A stretch of 64,000 bases of DNA from Costus lasius (GCA_027563935.2 CM050448.1:119586493-119650492), one strand, 5' to 3'; positions 45,601 to 56,424 are shown, counted from the stretch's first letter. Made by a program: numbers and translations. The notes: generated by a model not told the origin, from the letters alone.

Positions 45601-47556
45601 CATAACATTTTTATTAATTTAAGTTCTCCTTCTAGGTGAAAATGTCATATGCCAGCTGTTTGCAAGACAGTTGTGTTCCTCAACCACATAAGAATTCGAA
45701 TAATAGAAAAATTAACAGAGATACTTGATTGAAATACTATTGAAAATCTTGATACTTGATTAGAATAATATAAAGCTTAGGTGCAAAATTGAAATATGAC
45801 ATAGTACCATTCATGTAATTGACTAATATGAACGATGCAATAAAAATTTTAACCATAACAATACCCCCTCCTCAAATCTAAAAATCAATGCAAGCATATA
45901 ATTAATTTGGTAATGAATGATCTAAAAACCAGCACAATAATCATAATAGAAAGAGTAAATACAGTTCAATTGCCTAAAAGGCAAAAGAGGAAATCAAAAA
46001 TTGAATGTGCAGCACTAACACAAGAAGCCATAAACATAACAAGATTAAGTCAAATTCAACATCCAAAACCTAACCAATTGGAAAGGCAAAGATCAAATCA
46101 TTTATTTGCCTACATCAAGATGCACTGGCTCTGTTAATAGAATTGTCTGACCAAGTCAAATTTACAAAAGCTTACTTGGATAGGCGTCCATTGCTTTTAA
46201 GAACCAGTTGCTCTGCAATAGATTTACTTCGACCATATGGATCAACATGTTCGCCAATAGGAAAATATGGTAATGATTCATTCCCATTTATGATCTCTTT
46301 TCCTCCAAAAACAACATTGCATGTACTCACGTAAACAAGCCTTCTGATACCAAACTCATGGCAGGCATCTAATATGTTGCATGTTCCATTTATGTTAACT
46401 TCATCTGTACGGCCAGCCTGGAGCATTTCTTTCCCTGACATTCCATATGAAGCAAGGTGGAAAACACAGTCTGCACCGCGTAAAGCTTTTTCAACATCCT
46501 TTCTTTTACTAACATCCCCTGCAAAATTGAGTGAATTAGGTTCCTCCTGCAAGTATCACAGCACTAAAGAACAATCATTGGAGCAATTCGTTGGAACCTT
46601 AGAGGATTGAATTAATTATTTTGTTAATTGAATCCCTCTTTTCCATGTTTTGGCTCAACGCAGTACTAATCTTGCAAGAATCTTCAATCTTCATATTAAT
46701 TTTGTCACGCATTGCAGTTAGTTTAAAAATCGATGGGTCAAGTCAACCAGCGACGTATTATCAATAACATCCTGAGTTTGTGAGATCCAATATGGAGTCC
46801 GTACAACCTCTTTCCAATCTTTCTTTAGCATCACCTTCTACTTGTTCACTACCAAACAGGAAAAAAGAACATAGACTTCTCTCTCTCAAACTTCCTAGAC
46901 CATGTAACTACCGGTGCTTATCCAAAATTTCAGGATAAGTTTCTCCTAGAAATCCGCCCTTATTGGCGCAATTTATTCAATAAATCTGTTCGTTAATCAA
47001 CGTCTCTATTTGTTTTACCAATAATAATTAAGTAAATTACATAATGGAATGATTGGATCAAAGAATCACCTGGATCAGCATGAGTTCACGTTAAAATAAG
47101 TTTAAACAAGAGACTAATAAATATCTGAAGCAAGAGGAACAAACGAATCAATTATTCGATGTCACCATATCACCCAACCACAGAATCAATAATGTTCATC
47201 TATCTGATTAACTACCTACCGGAAACAGAAACCAATAGTAAAACAAACAAATATCTGTACAAATCCTAGATTAAGACCCACAGGATCACTGAAACATTCG
47301 TACATAACACATAAATCAAAAGGCAGAATGTGTGTGTGTGTCAGAGAGAGAGAGTGAGGGGCGGACCTCGGATACAACGGACGCCGGCTTTGATGAGGCC
47401 AGGGGACCACGGGGAGGAAAGGCGGAGATCGAGGGATCGGACCTCGGTGGCGCCACGGCGGACGAGCTCCTGGCAGAGTTGCGCACCCACGAACCCCAGC
47501 CCTCCCGTTACCACGAAGGACTTCCCCTCGATCCCCTCGTTCTCGCTCAGATGCAT
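26222..47556 (-). CDS. SDR42E1-like extended short-chain dehydrogenase / 3beta-HSD-type membrane protein, complete
   Basis: NAD(P)-dependent oxidoreductase of the 3beta-hydroxysteroid dehydrogenase/isomerase type, very like the plant family of Arabidopsis At2g33630; the substrate is not known. Exons on the minus strand: 47556-47367, 46518-46176, 45307-45036, 41679-41480 and 26656-26222; phases agree, giving 479 residues, the family length. Exon 1 has [12 protein letters not shown] and the Rossmann motif TGGLGFVG. Exon 2 has [26 protein letters not shown], the Ser region [14 protein letters not shown] and the catalytic Tyr/Lys in [11 protein letters not shown]. Exon 3 has [15 protein letters not shown] and [17 protein letters not shown]. 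Exon 4 has [13 protein letters not shown] and LYPWLNRRW. Exon 5 starts IGVTHYFS and encodes at least two membrane segments, ending [13 protein letters not shown]; location is probably the endoplasmic reticulum membrane. Intron 4 is 14.8 kb and holds a retrotransposon in the opposite orientation, yet the exons are intact. Confidence 0.93.
27409..27489. repeat. Left end resembling the CCGGTA-type MITE family
   Basis: CAAAGGTTTAAGATACCGG followed by GACCGGACCAGTATA resembles the ends of the elements at 8004 and 39865. No matching right end was found on the near side of the microsatellite. The retrotransposon may have landed in or beside this older element. Confidence 0.3.
27490..27712. repeat. 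Compound AT/GT microsatellite
   Basis: Long runs of TA dinucleotides interspersed with GTATGTATATGTG-type GT-rich tracts. It lies immediately left of the retrotransposon. Open frames made of Tyr, Ile, His and Thr repeats here are artefacts of the dinucleotide runs on both strands. Confidence 0.95.
27732..29417 (+). repeat. 5' LTR of the gypsy element
   Basis: 1686 bp with TG...CA ends, matching 34071-37137 apart from the solo LTR inserted there. The section 28128-28402 contains about ten GATCCA words, forming a degenerate internal repeat. Promoter and polyadenylation signals were not assigned. Confidence 0.93.
29420..29433 (+). promoter_or_regulatory. Primer-binding site (initiator Met tRNA type)
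   Basis: TGGTATCAAAGCCC starts two bases after the 5' LTR. It is close to TGGTATCAGAGC, complementary to the 3' end of plant initiator methionine tRNA and commonly used by gypsy and copia elements; one internal change is visible. Confidence 0.8.
29635..31038 (+). pseudogene. Retrotransposon gag and protease, broken
   Basis: The frame can start at the Met at 29635, though it is open from 29437. It encodes a capsid-like region ([26 protein letters not shown]). A TAG at 30562-30564 interrupts it within a Lys/Gln-rich stretch. The same frame continues into a CCHC zinc knuckle, [14 protein letters not shown], and a protease region with the catalytic triplet as VDTGA in place of the usual DTGAT/S. 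It ends at a TAA at 31036, after which the frame shifts. Confidence 0.88.
31041..32665 (+). pseudogene. Retrotransposon reverse transcriptase and RNase H, broken
   Basis: Reverse transcriptase is spread over shifted frames: LRMCVDYRH up to 31475, then [29 protein letters not shown] and [12 protein letters not shown]. The catalytic YxDD box reads YLDG, so the second metal-binding Asp is lost. A one-base loss near 31929 shifts the frame, and TAG codons follow at 31951 and 32122. RNase H begins around 32160 ([16 protein letters not shown]) and is cut by a TAG at 32434. Confidence 0.88.
32690..34057 (+). pseudogene. Retrotransposon integrase with C-terminal chromodomain-like tail, broken
   Basis: A zinc-binding region ([20 protein letters not shown]) is followed by the integrase core with SMDFITHFP and [11 protein letters not shown], two of the acidic catalytic positions. 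Stops occur at 33177, 33237, 33309, 33513 and 33746. The last open segment (33776-34075) carries [18 protein letters not shown], a chromodomain-like pattern that places the element among chromoviruses. Confidence 0.87.
34059..34070 (+). promoter_or_regulatory. Polypurine tract of the gypsy element
   Basis: GTTGGGGGAGAAT directly precedes the 3' LTR, the expected site for plus-strand priming during reverse transcription. Confidence 0.75.
34071..37137 (+). repeat. 3' LTR of the gypsy element, interrupted by a solo LTR
   Basis: Matches the 5' LTR from TGTGATGCCC to TGTGACA, but 3067 bp long because 34280-35645 is inserted after CCTTGGGTTA. Without the insert its length is close to the 5' LTR. 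Many single-base differences between the two LTRs show the insertion is not recent. Confidence 0.92.
34280..35645 (+). mobile_element. Solo LTR of a second retrotransposon family nested in the 3' LTR
   Basis: A 1366-bp insert starting TGTTAAGTCA and ending GCCTATCA, flanked by GTTAA and GTTAG (4 of 5 bases, consistent with an aged 5-bp duplication). It contains two repeats of CTCATTGGGTTT...CTACGACGGTAGACG (about 35147-35190 and 35270-35312) and, near its end, GTCCCTGTGGGATCGAT, reminiscent of Tat/Athila-type gypsy LTRs. No internal coding region is present, so LTR-LTR recombination is inferred. Confidence 0.75.
37138..39864. other. Remainder of SDR intron 4, no gene seen
   Basis: AT-rich intronic sequence after the retrotransposon. 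The first 80 bases (ATAAATATATACTGACCATG and a second similar copy) repeat the sequence left of the element. There may be decayed repeats, but none has identifiable ends or coding content. Confidence 0.5.
39865..40085. mobile_element. CCGGTA-type MITE in SDR intron 4, hAT-like
   Basis: Begins CAGTGTTTTCAAAACTGG and ends ACCGGTTTTTTAAACCTTG, partly inverse to each other, with several CCGGT words inside. Flanks AAAAGAAC (39857-39864) and AAAAAAAC (40086-40093) match at 7 of 8 positions. The open frames across it are not genes. Confidence 0.6.
41820..42048 (-). repeat. Third, partial copy of the AHL2-3'/SDR repeat, in SDR intron 3
   Basis: About 230 bp matching 25389-25620 in the same orientation (ATCCACACTGAACAATAAT, TAAACTAAAGGG-type words, AATTGCCCAAGATAC). 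It lacks the half that matches AHL2. SDR intron 3 (41680-45035) otherwise holds nothing recognisable. Confidence 0.8.
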
Positions 47557-48900
47557 TGCCGCTCTCTCTCTCTCTCTCTCCGCTCCCCTCCCCTCCCCTC
47601 ACTCTCTAGAACATGTAGCGAGAGTGGAGAAAGTGACGCTGTCGCCACTCTTTTAAACCTCCTGCCTGGCTGCCTTGTCCGCAGAGATTGGCCTCACAGC
47701 CTGGAAATCCTAGGCTGGACACATTCGAAAATCAGGCAGTTACTGCCTATCCTTAGATGGCGTAAAAACTATGCATCTTAAGATACTGTTAAAATAATTC
47801 TAATTTAAGATTTACGTTCTTGCATCATCCAACGGTCAGCAGTCAACTCTGCTCCGGACTTGTAAACAAGGATCCTGTCTGAACCCAAGTGGTCAATGCA
47901 GATCCCTTGTCTGATCCCTATTTAGAAATGGCTTAGTGAAATCAAAATTTAAATTTAATTTTCATATCAATTTATTCAATAAAAAATAATTTTATATATT
48001 AAAAATAATTTTTATATGTTTAAAAAATAATGATTAAGTTTAGTTGGGTTAGAATTTGTCCCAAATCAAACCCATAAGAATCTACCTATAAATTTGAACT
48101 TTGATTAGAATTTGTGCTATAAAATATGAAGATCAAGTTAAAAAATAATGATTAAGTTTATTCAATGCAGACTCTTTTCTAAAACGTTGATGCTGCTTTA
48201 ACATTTGTGCAGCACTTGATGAATTAATGTTGTATGAATTTTAAAGCTTATCTAAGGTTAGATTCACCTCAGCTCAATTTTTCTAGGCAGCATTAACCAA
48301 CTATCCAAGTCTATTATGCATTTATAAATAATATTTATTTTTCTATACTAAAATATAAAATAATTAAATTCCATCAATGTCAATCATTTATATGGGTCAA
48401 GTTGCATGGATATATAATATGCACATGGGGGTTTAATTGTCGGAAAATGTGTGAATACATAACGTCTAATACTATATAAATCAAATTAGGATCACAATCA
48501 AGTTAGATCAGATTGCAATCAATCGCAATAGAATCAAAATCAAATCAAATTTGATGTAATTCTATTGTACTAGTAAATTCTAGCGTCCACTAACTTCTCT
48601 TCGTTGGGGCCATGTTATGTTCACGTTGGAGTCATTAATTTTGTTCTTGTAAGTACAATAATTGTCTTTTTTTTAAAGTGCACCATCGCTATCGCCATCA
48701 GCAATTTATGGCCTGCTCCTTCCAACTCATCGATTGAAACTATTAAACTAGCCGTGTATCTTTGACGATAAAAAGAAGTAAGAAAAAAAAAAACATAATT
48801 TTTTAATATCTTTTTAAAGGAAAGAATGTGAGACTAATATTTTTCTTCCAAAATGGTTTCGTTCAAATTGGGTAAATAAAGAGAAGAAAATTTTCTCCCA
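47557..48900. other. SDR gene leader/promoter and AT-rich intergenic DNA
   Basis: The SDR leader contains a CT microsatellite and CCCCT repeats (about 47562-47600), common in plant leaders. A GT/GA microsatellite lies in the SDR gene just inside intron 1 (47328-47356). Further out the DNA is AT-rich with no gene. Confidence 0.5.
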
Positions 48901-48920
48901 CACTCACCATTATTCTCTTA

Positions 48921-49230
48921 CATGCAAACCACCATCGACCACCGACTGCCTCCCTCCCCCTCGCACTCGTCATTTCTCCCCTACTTGCAAACGTCGCCGA
49001 TGACCATCTCCCTCCCACCCCCACCCCCTTGCACTCACCTTTTCTCCTTTACCTGCGAACTTCGCCAATTGCTAATCGCCTCCCTTCCTCCTACTCATGC
49101 TCATCGTTCCTCTCCTACCTGTGAATGTTGTCGCCCGCTAACTATCCCCATCCCCCCCCCCCCCTTCTTCTCGCTCTCGTCGTTCCTCCCTTAGTTGCGA
49201 ACACTGCTGATTACCTCCCTTCCAACCCAA
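48921..49230. repeat. C-rich minisatellite, about 66-bp unit, four to five copies
   Basis: Units start near 48922, 48986, 49053, 49120 and 49196. Each has a GCGAACxTCGCC-like head, a run of CCTCCC/CCCCC and a CTCGTCGTTCCTC-like tail ending CCTACCT. The 49147-49163 stretch is a run of C. The reading frame rich in Pro, Ser and His is a repeat artefact. Confidence 0.75.
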
Positions 49231-50089
49231 GGAAACCTATTTTGTTGATAGATCGATGAGATTGATATTCAAATATTTCTTTTTAGAACATATTGATTTG
49301 ACCCCATAAGTGGGACCACCACCCAATAGCATGTTGCCACCGTAAACTTATATTTCTTCAAGAGAATCTCTTGCCTAGGTGCGGCTAGTCGCATCTTCAC
49401 CGAGCCTCTCTTCAAGATAATGCCCAGATCGTTACACCTTTCATGCAGGTTGGAACTTACCCGACAAAGAATTTCGCTACCTTAGGACCATTATAGTTAC
49501 AGCCACCATTCATCAAGGCTGAGTTGGGCAAAAAAGAGAGGGAAAGCTCTCCATTCCTAATTCTCCAATAGTTGGATTCTCTAGAAGAATTCTTAAAATG
49601 AGATTTCAACTCAGCCTTATCACCTTTTGAGATTTTGAGAAAAATTGCTCTTTGGAAAGCTCCCTGCATATGTTTTTCATGTTTTTCTTTATTTTCGTTT
49701 TTCCTCTTTGAACGAAACACAATTAGACTCATCTATAGGACAAAAGAAGATTAGAGTGAAGCTATTAGACTTGGGAAACCAACAAATCCCTTTTTCATTC
49801 AAATGGCCAACCACTAGTCAATAAAATAATTGAGCTAATGTAATCAAATTCCTATCCGACCCCAAATTACTCCACTAGCTTGCATTTATGAGCGGCTCAA
49901 GTAGCACGTGCTTCTAAAATCGTAAGTGTTTGGAAAGAAGAAAACAAAACGGCAAGTTGCACGCTAGATTCCGGCACGTTTGGAAGAAGAACACTTACAA
50001 TTAAAAAAGAATTAGATCCTATTCGCACCTAACAGAGCACAGGAAACAAAATGTACTCAGCTGTGGGGATAAGAAAAAAAAACCCATCC

Positions 50090-50575
50090 CCGACTTAGAC
50101 CCGATCCGACCCGAAGTCAATAGGAAAAACCCGAGTTGACTGGGGGTCGAGTCGGGTTCGGGAAAAACCCGACGGGGGTATAGTCGGGTCAAGGTCGGGT
50201 ATGAAAATTTAAGTACCCGCCCTAAATCCGACTCCGAATCCGTCCCGACTATTAAAATAATAAATTTACCCCTTATAAATTATAATCTAGTTACTAAATT
50301 TTAATAATTTATGTAGAAATAATGATATAGTTTATGTAAAATATTTTTTTATTTATATATTATGAATAAAAAATATAAATTAATTTTAAAATATTATTTA
50401 TAATATATATTTATTTTTTAGGTCAGATAGGGTTGGGTTTTCTCGCGGGGTCGGGCGGCAGGATTTTTTAAACCTGTCGGGTTTGGGCTCGAGTTCAGGA
50501 ATGGATGTGGAGAAGTTGAGGTCAGGTTGGAGATGGCAAAACCCGACTTCGATCTGCTCCGTTGCCATCCCTAAC
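50090..50575. repeat. ACCCG/CGGGT dispersed element with AT-rich core
   Basis: The left part has CCCGACTTAGACCCGATCC and GTCGGGTTCGGG; the right part has GGGTCGGGCGG and ACCTGTCGGGTTTGGG; between them is an A/T core of about 170 bp. No coding capacity. Same general type as the blocks at 12284, 59170 and 59810. Confidence 0.5.
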
Positions 50576-52726
50576 TCACTTCAATAAAATACAATCAAGA
50601 TTACTTAATTTAGAAGATTGGTCTGATCCGGAAAAAAGTTGGTTGCAAAGTTAGCAACTCTTACCAACCGCGCCAAAAAGTTCCAGATTCGGTGAGCAGT
50701 GTCCAGTTGACTGGGCCCACCATGGTCACGTTCCATCTTACAATTAGGACCCCATGCAATTTACTTGTCACGTCCCTCCGTTTTCTTGGCCCCATGGGCC
50801 GGTAATGGTTGCTTAGACCGTACTCTTTTACCCTGTTTATTATTGCCAATATTATAAATTAATATAGTTAAAAAAAAAGAATTACTAACTAATAATTCCA
50901 TTTTTTTTAAAAAATAATCAGTCCATATTAATTTTTAAATACATTTGTTTAGGGGAACCCGTTTATAATATATAATATATAATATTCTATGATATGTGTG
51001 TTTATGTTTCTGTTATATACTGATTCAAAAGAAAGGGGCACATGAGGTTAATGATAAGAACAAAGGCAAGGTTAATCCATATAGTTAATGGCGTTAGAAG
51101 GAGCCCCTTTCTCAATCTATCTTAGGACCATCAATAGTTTAAGATAGATCAAAACGATCGAAGTTTTGGTAACGATCTTTAGGCTTTCCTATTGTGTTAG
51201 ATAGTGTGATGCCTCTTGATGAAGCTCAAAAGTTAACTATAATCATTATAGAAGATGAGAGTAACTTAGCTTGTGCCTAATGTGATTTATAGATCACTTT
51301 GTTTAAGTGAAATCTATTTTTTTTTCAAAAAAAAAAATATAAAGGTAAATGCACATACATTGCAAATTCAGAATTGCAAGGTTCATTTAAGAGTTTTTTT
51401 TTATTTTTTTAATACTTTTAAAAAAGTTTTATCATCGTTGATAAAATAAGATTTTTAAAATAGAAATCCCAAGTTTACTTGAGTATGCATTATGCAATGC
51501 GACATAAAAAAAATTATATAGTTTTTAGCCAACAAACGAGGAATGCACACCTTTCTTTCCTTTATTCCTTCTTTGGTGCTCTGCAAGCATCCCCTGCTCT
51601 TATGTTTTGTTCAGAGATTTATCACTCTTTTGAATCCTTTCTTCTTCGTGAAGTCTAATCCTTTTTTTGTTCTTTTTCCGAAGCTAGGCCAGATTCATTC
51701 ATACATACAGTGTTCAATCACTGAGCCTTCCTATTTATTCTTCTTAAAAATCCGATCTTTGATGATGCCTTCTCCCCTCGTTTCGTTCTTTGCCTATCAG
51801 ATTGGAGCAGATGGAATTTTGGTGCTATAAGCAGGATTCGGGCCTGCTCGTGTAAGGTCAGCGGCGACTTTTCTTATCCGATAACGTATTTCTAGATGAG
51901 TAGATTCTCTTGAGGTATTTCGCATGATAAAAATTTCATCTTTTCCCTTATATGTGTTGCTAGGTAATAGATTCAGTTGGGGGTTTCTTTAGATTTTGAT
52001 TTAGCCGGGAATGTGCCTGTCTTTCGCCCGCAATGTTTCAGATCATGAACGCTATGCAATCTTGAAGATGTCGGGCATATACTCATAATGAACTTATGCC
52101 AGTAATTTCCTTTCTTGAATTTTTATTGCTCATGTCAAAAAAAAACCCATTAATGCTTGGCAGTTTTTTGACGAAGAAAACAAATTTTTTTTCTTCTTTG
52201 TTCTTGATCTTTCTTAGGAGATACCTAGCTGCTTTTAAAATTTTAACCCGTGAAACTATGCTTCCCACAACGCTGATCCTCATGCTTTTGTTTATTGTTT
52301 GTTTTTCAAGCATCCAGGCAACATAAAAGAATCATATAATAGTTGACAATATCGCCCTAGCCTTTTAGCTATTTATTGAACTATTATGGTAAATTTCATG
52401 ATATTATACCTTTTTTTCTTCTATTCTTTACCTCAATATTTATCTGAATATGAGGTTCTTAACTACAGTGGCGCTTGTTAGTGATCCTTTGACGTTACAT
52501 ACTTATTTGTTAAATCTTTTAATTGAACACTGTATTTGATTTCTTCACCGATTTGTATAGTTAACAGTTTTTCAAATATAGTAATTATGATTAAACTTCT
52601 AGTTATTTCTTTAGAGATATTCTTTCAATTTATCAATTTTCAGCTTGTGAAACTAAACACAATCGTTTCATGCATTTGTCAGTATATGTGACTTTTCAAG
52701 TTGGGTCAGTTCTTATTTGTGGGTTG
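50576..52726 (+). other. Intergenic DNA and probable 5' leader with intron for the gene at 52727
   Basis: 50576-51500 holds nothing recognisable. From about 51540 the sequence is pyrimidine-rich, and a donor-like TGTAAGG lies near 51852. An acceptor-like TTTTCAG near 52642 precedes the downstream start codon, so a leader intron of about 0.8 kb is plausible. Confidence 0.35.
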
Positions 52727-53125
52727 ATGGGAAGAGGCAGAGGAAAGGGGAAGAAGATAACTGCAGTCACAACTCATGATGATGTGGGGAATGAGGTCGA
52801 AGAGGCCCTTCCTACATATAGAAGGAGAGGAAGGCTGCAGAAACACTTGATGGATGATATCAACGAAGATGATAACATAAAGAATGAAGAAGAATTTACA
52901 GAAGAAATGAAGCATTCTGTGTCAGCCAATGAACTTAAACATTCAATGGTGCAGAAAGGGAAGAAAAGGAAGAGGTATTCGCAAGTCAAAGAAGATACTG
53001 ATTCTGTTTCAGAGGAAAATAATGATGAATTGAATCAAAAAAGTGAAGAGACAACAAAGTCTAATGGTTTTCGTCATAATGGAAGCCGACGGAAGAGCAA
53101 ACCTCGCCGGGCTGCGGAAGCATGA
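52727..53125 (+). CDS. Small basic/acidic plant protein of unknown function, probably nuclear
   Basis: Single-exon frame of 132 residues from the Met of MGRGRGKGKKITAV to a TGA after RRAAEA. The frame is open 19 codons further up, but the MGRGRGKGKK start is the one I recall from uncharacterised plant proteins of this size. Basic ends (RGRGKGKK, KKRKR, RRKSKPRR) could serve as nuclear localisation or nucleic-acid-binding signals. The middle (DDINEDDNIKNEEEF) is strongly acidic. No known catalytic domain is visible. A leader intron may lie upstream. The assignment as a real gene rests on codon-like composition and remembered conservation; the role is unknown. Confidence 0.68.
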   Translation: MGRGRGKGKKITAVTTHDDVGNEVEEALPTYRRRGRLQKHLMDDINEDDNIKNEEEFTEEMKHSVSANELKHSMVQKGKKRKRYSQVKEDTDSVSEENNDELNQKSEETTKSNGFRHNGSRRKSKPRRAAEA

Positions 53126-53451
53126 GTGATGAGACAGTAGATTTACAATTTGCTTTTACAAGGAAATTTTTCTACAATTACCAGGCTGCATATGGTGAAC
53201 ACCGGAAGCCCTTGCAAATTTACTTATTTCCCCCTAGCTGTTTTCGTTTTCCTCCTTCATTTTTTTGTTTCAAATTCTATGTTTTTTTTATAAACGAACT
53301 ACATAGGAAACTAGGGACTCTATATATTTCTTCTATCCTTGGTTATGTCGGAGAGCTGTAAAATATCTTTCAATTTGCTCTATGTTCATTTTAGATGAAA
53401 ATATTTGAGCACTGTGTTCTCTTCTTCTTTTATCTTGGCGTAGTGATCAAT
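53126..53451. other. 3' region of the small nuclear protein gene
   Basis: Probable 3' untranslated region, T-rich; no further coding content seen. Confidence 0.4.
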
Positions 53452-54900
53452 GATAATGATAAATTGTTCTAATATTCATTATCTACAAGAATATATTGTA
53501 TAAACGTAGTTCTGAAACATTGTTTTGATCGATAAGGTATTTGAACTTTTCCATTTGCTACACTTACTTTGATCATGCAACTTTGGCATTTCCCTAACCT
53601 GTTTTGAGTGTTTTCTGGATCATGTTTGCAACAAGTACTTGTTAAGTCGGCCTTTTGAAGCTACCACTCTGCTCTTTTGATGTGCAGAAATAGCTAATCT
53701 ATTTCCCAGTACATCCTTGTTTGGACATTGGTATATGAATTATCATCTCAACTTCTATCATGTCAAATTCTTTCACAGAGTTTTGTCACTAGACTTGAGA
53801 TGATGAGTGTTCTAATATTTGATCAAATTTATGTATTAGTTAATTAAGAGGTTCTTGAGATTGCGCCGTTAAATATTGATTCTTGTTCTTATTGATTCAG
53901 GTGCTGTTAAATATTGATTCTTGTTCTTATTGATTCAGGTGCTGAATAGCATATTTCATGATCTACGTCAAAAAAATTTGCTGTTCTAGCTCAGTTGACT
54001 ATATTTCTAGATTCCTTGATCACTATCATTCCAAATTGAGCAATGGTTTGTGGTCATCTTTTATTTGCTCGCATTTGGTGATAGTTTGTAATTTATTCTT
54101 TTGCCTATATATATGCTGTCCAAGGATACTTGTTAAATTTAACACTGATATAGTTTTGAATAATAATGGTAAATTGTTCTAAATTCATTATCTACGAGAA
54201 TATATTGTAGAAACATAGATCTCAAACGTTGTTTGATTACTACAGTATCTGTACTTTTCCATTTGCTACACTTCTTTGGCATTTCTCTGACCTGTTTGAG
54301 TGTTTCCTAAAGCTTGTTTGCCACCAATTCTTGATTAACTAGGCCCTTTGAAGCTACTACTCTCTGGGTTTTTGATGTGCAGAAATAGCCAATCTCTTTC
54401 TCAGTTCATCCTTGTTCGGATTGGTATTTGCTCGATTTTCTGACTTCACAAATTTGTTTTTGATATAATTATCATCTTAACTTCTATTAGATAAACTTCT
54501 TTTACAGAGCTTTGTCACTAGACATGAGATAATGAGTGTTCTAATATTTGATCAAAATTCTGCATTAGTTAATTCAGAGGTTCTTGAGATTGCTCCTTTG
54601 GTACGACCGGTACATATTGATTCCTGTTCCTGTTGATTCAAATGCTGAATATATTTGATGAAATAGAGTATCTGTTCTTGTGAAATAGACAAGTGTAATG
54701 GTTCATTCCTATCTTAATGAGAAATACCAACATTGTTACTAGTGTGCTGTCTTTCCTTATCAGTGTCGTTTTGTACACAAGCTACAACATTGATGGATCA
54801 TTGATGCTAGATTCTAATAACTGTAGCACCTTTCTCATAGCATATTTCATGATTTATGTCAAAATGAAAAAGCTTTGCTAGGTTAGTTGGCTACAGTAGC
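53452..54900 (+). repeat. Diverged tandem duplication with about 0.7-kb period
   Basis: 53452-53950 and about 54162-54660 share a long series of words in the same order: AAATTGTTCTA, TTCATTATCTAC, CTTTTCCATTTGCTACACTT, TTGATGTGCAGAAATAGC, TTTGTCACTAGAC, GAGTGTTCTAATATTTGATC. AGCATATTTCATGAT at 53948 recurs at 54840 after an additional 190 bp. A 38-bp perfect tandem repeat (53868-53905, 53906-53943) sits at the end of the first copy. No open frame is maintained, so it is noncoding. Confidence 0.8.
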
Positions 54901-56110
54901 TTGTCTATTTCATGTTTATCTACACTTACTTGCCTGTTGCAAAAATTATTTGTACTGATTCCTCTTTTCCTAATTTCTTTCTTCATTTTTATTTATCTGA
55001 TACTTAGAAATGGATGCCTAAGTCTAGGTCAAGTTTGTTAGTGTCACTAAATTATTATGATTGCTCTATCATTTTTAATTTCCTCAGGTGAATCATATCT
55101 CAGTAAATGTGTGTAAAGTTGTTGCTTCATGCTAAGCAAGTTTTCATGAACAAGAGAGAAAGAACTACAGATTGGCAAAATATCATATTGAAAAGTTTTC
55201 TTACAGAAACAAGGAAATGTGCAAATGAAAGATGGGCCTTGAGATACTGATTTCCTCTCACCATTCTTTCTTTTCCTGATGAGGAGTATTCAGGTTTTCT
55301 TCTTTTAGTTGATGAGTTACTGAACTACTCAATGATGAACTCAATCAATCAGGACCTCAAGAAACAAACACCTGAATTTGTCAGAGATATAATGCTGTCG
55401 AATTTCACTACCTCCCAAGGTACTGATTGTAAGCTACATGTTGATTTTGCTGGAAAGTACTTGATTTATATGCAAGGTAGGAGAAGGTAGTTCTCCTGTC
55501 CCTAACCAAGGCCCCATTTTGTGGCTGTTGTGCTATTGTAGCTAGGTCAGGTCAAAGAAATACTGACTGGTTGCATTAGTTAGAGGGTGTTTGGGGCTGT
55601 TGTGCTGTTTGAGTAAAATAAAATTTATATATTACTACCTGTGTAGCCGGATTTCATTTATTGTATATAATTATCATGGATAAACTATATAAACGTAATC
55701 TATTTACTCTATTCTACCCAATGGTACAATTTTTATTGTGCATAAGCTTATCTACGAAGTAAAATTGGTGAAAATATTTTTATAGATAAACATGATACGC
55801 TTATCTACGATAATAAGGATACTAATTTCTCATGAATAAGTTTATCCATGATAATAAGGATATCATTGGGTAGAATTAAGTAGATTATGAGGATGCACTT
55901 TGTTATTTTATATCTCTACTTTAACTTTCCTGGGCAGCATACTTTGCCTAAATTTTTTTTTGATATAGTGGGAGCATGCGGGAGGGAAGCACCGTTGGAA
56001 GGGAGCGTGTCAGAAGCGGGGAGCTTGCTGGGAGTGTACTGGAGGTTGGGGAAGATCAAAGATTCGGAGGGGAGTAGGTGAGGGAAGTAACTAAGAGGAG
56101 ATTGCTGGAG
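54901..56110. other. Intergenic DNA, no gene seen
   Basis: AT-rich sequence with short decayed repeats (TTATCTACGATAATAAGGAT and a close relative around 55740-55865). No supportable gene or structured element. Confidence 0.5.
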
Positions 56111-56114
56111 CTTA

Positions 56115-56424
56115 AAGGCTATATTTAAAAAGGGCGGATGGAAAATGAAAATGGAAGGAAAATAAGAAAGAAATATTTTTTTGGTTGTTTAAAAGGACGG
56201 ATAAAAAGTGGAAGAAAAGTAGGAAGGAAAGTATTGTAGCAAAAATGTGAAGAACAGTATCAATTTTTGGCCGTTCTTGCGTTCTACTCGATTCGGACGG
56301 AATTTCTATTGTAGCTACTGTAGCTACAGTAAATACTGTAGCAATCCGTTGTAAATTTTATCTCTCTTCTTTCCTTCTTCGATTCCCTCCCCTCTCACTT
56401 TCCATCTCTCCGTTTAAACACGGC
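56115..56424. mobile_element. Probable Tourist-like MITE
   Basis: The left end AGGCTATATTTAAAAAGGGC and the inverse of the right end GCCGTGTTTAAACGGAG are similar and both follow TTAA. Inside, purine-rich left and pyrimidine-rich right halves mirror each other (GGATGGAAAATG versus the complement of CACTTTCCATC). A TAGCTACTGTAGCTACAGTA palindrome lies near 56312-56331. Confidence 0.45.

Noticed and set aside
47216..47781. Long plus-strand frames across 47330-47781
   Set aside because: They are the opposite strand of SDR exon 1 and its CT-rich leader; the minus-strand frame has the conserved Rossmann motif.
48922..49194. 90-codon Pro/Ser-rich frame
   Set aside because: Produced by the C-rich minisatellite.
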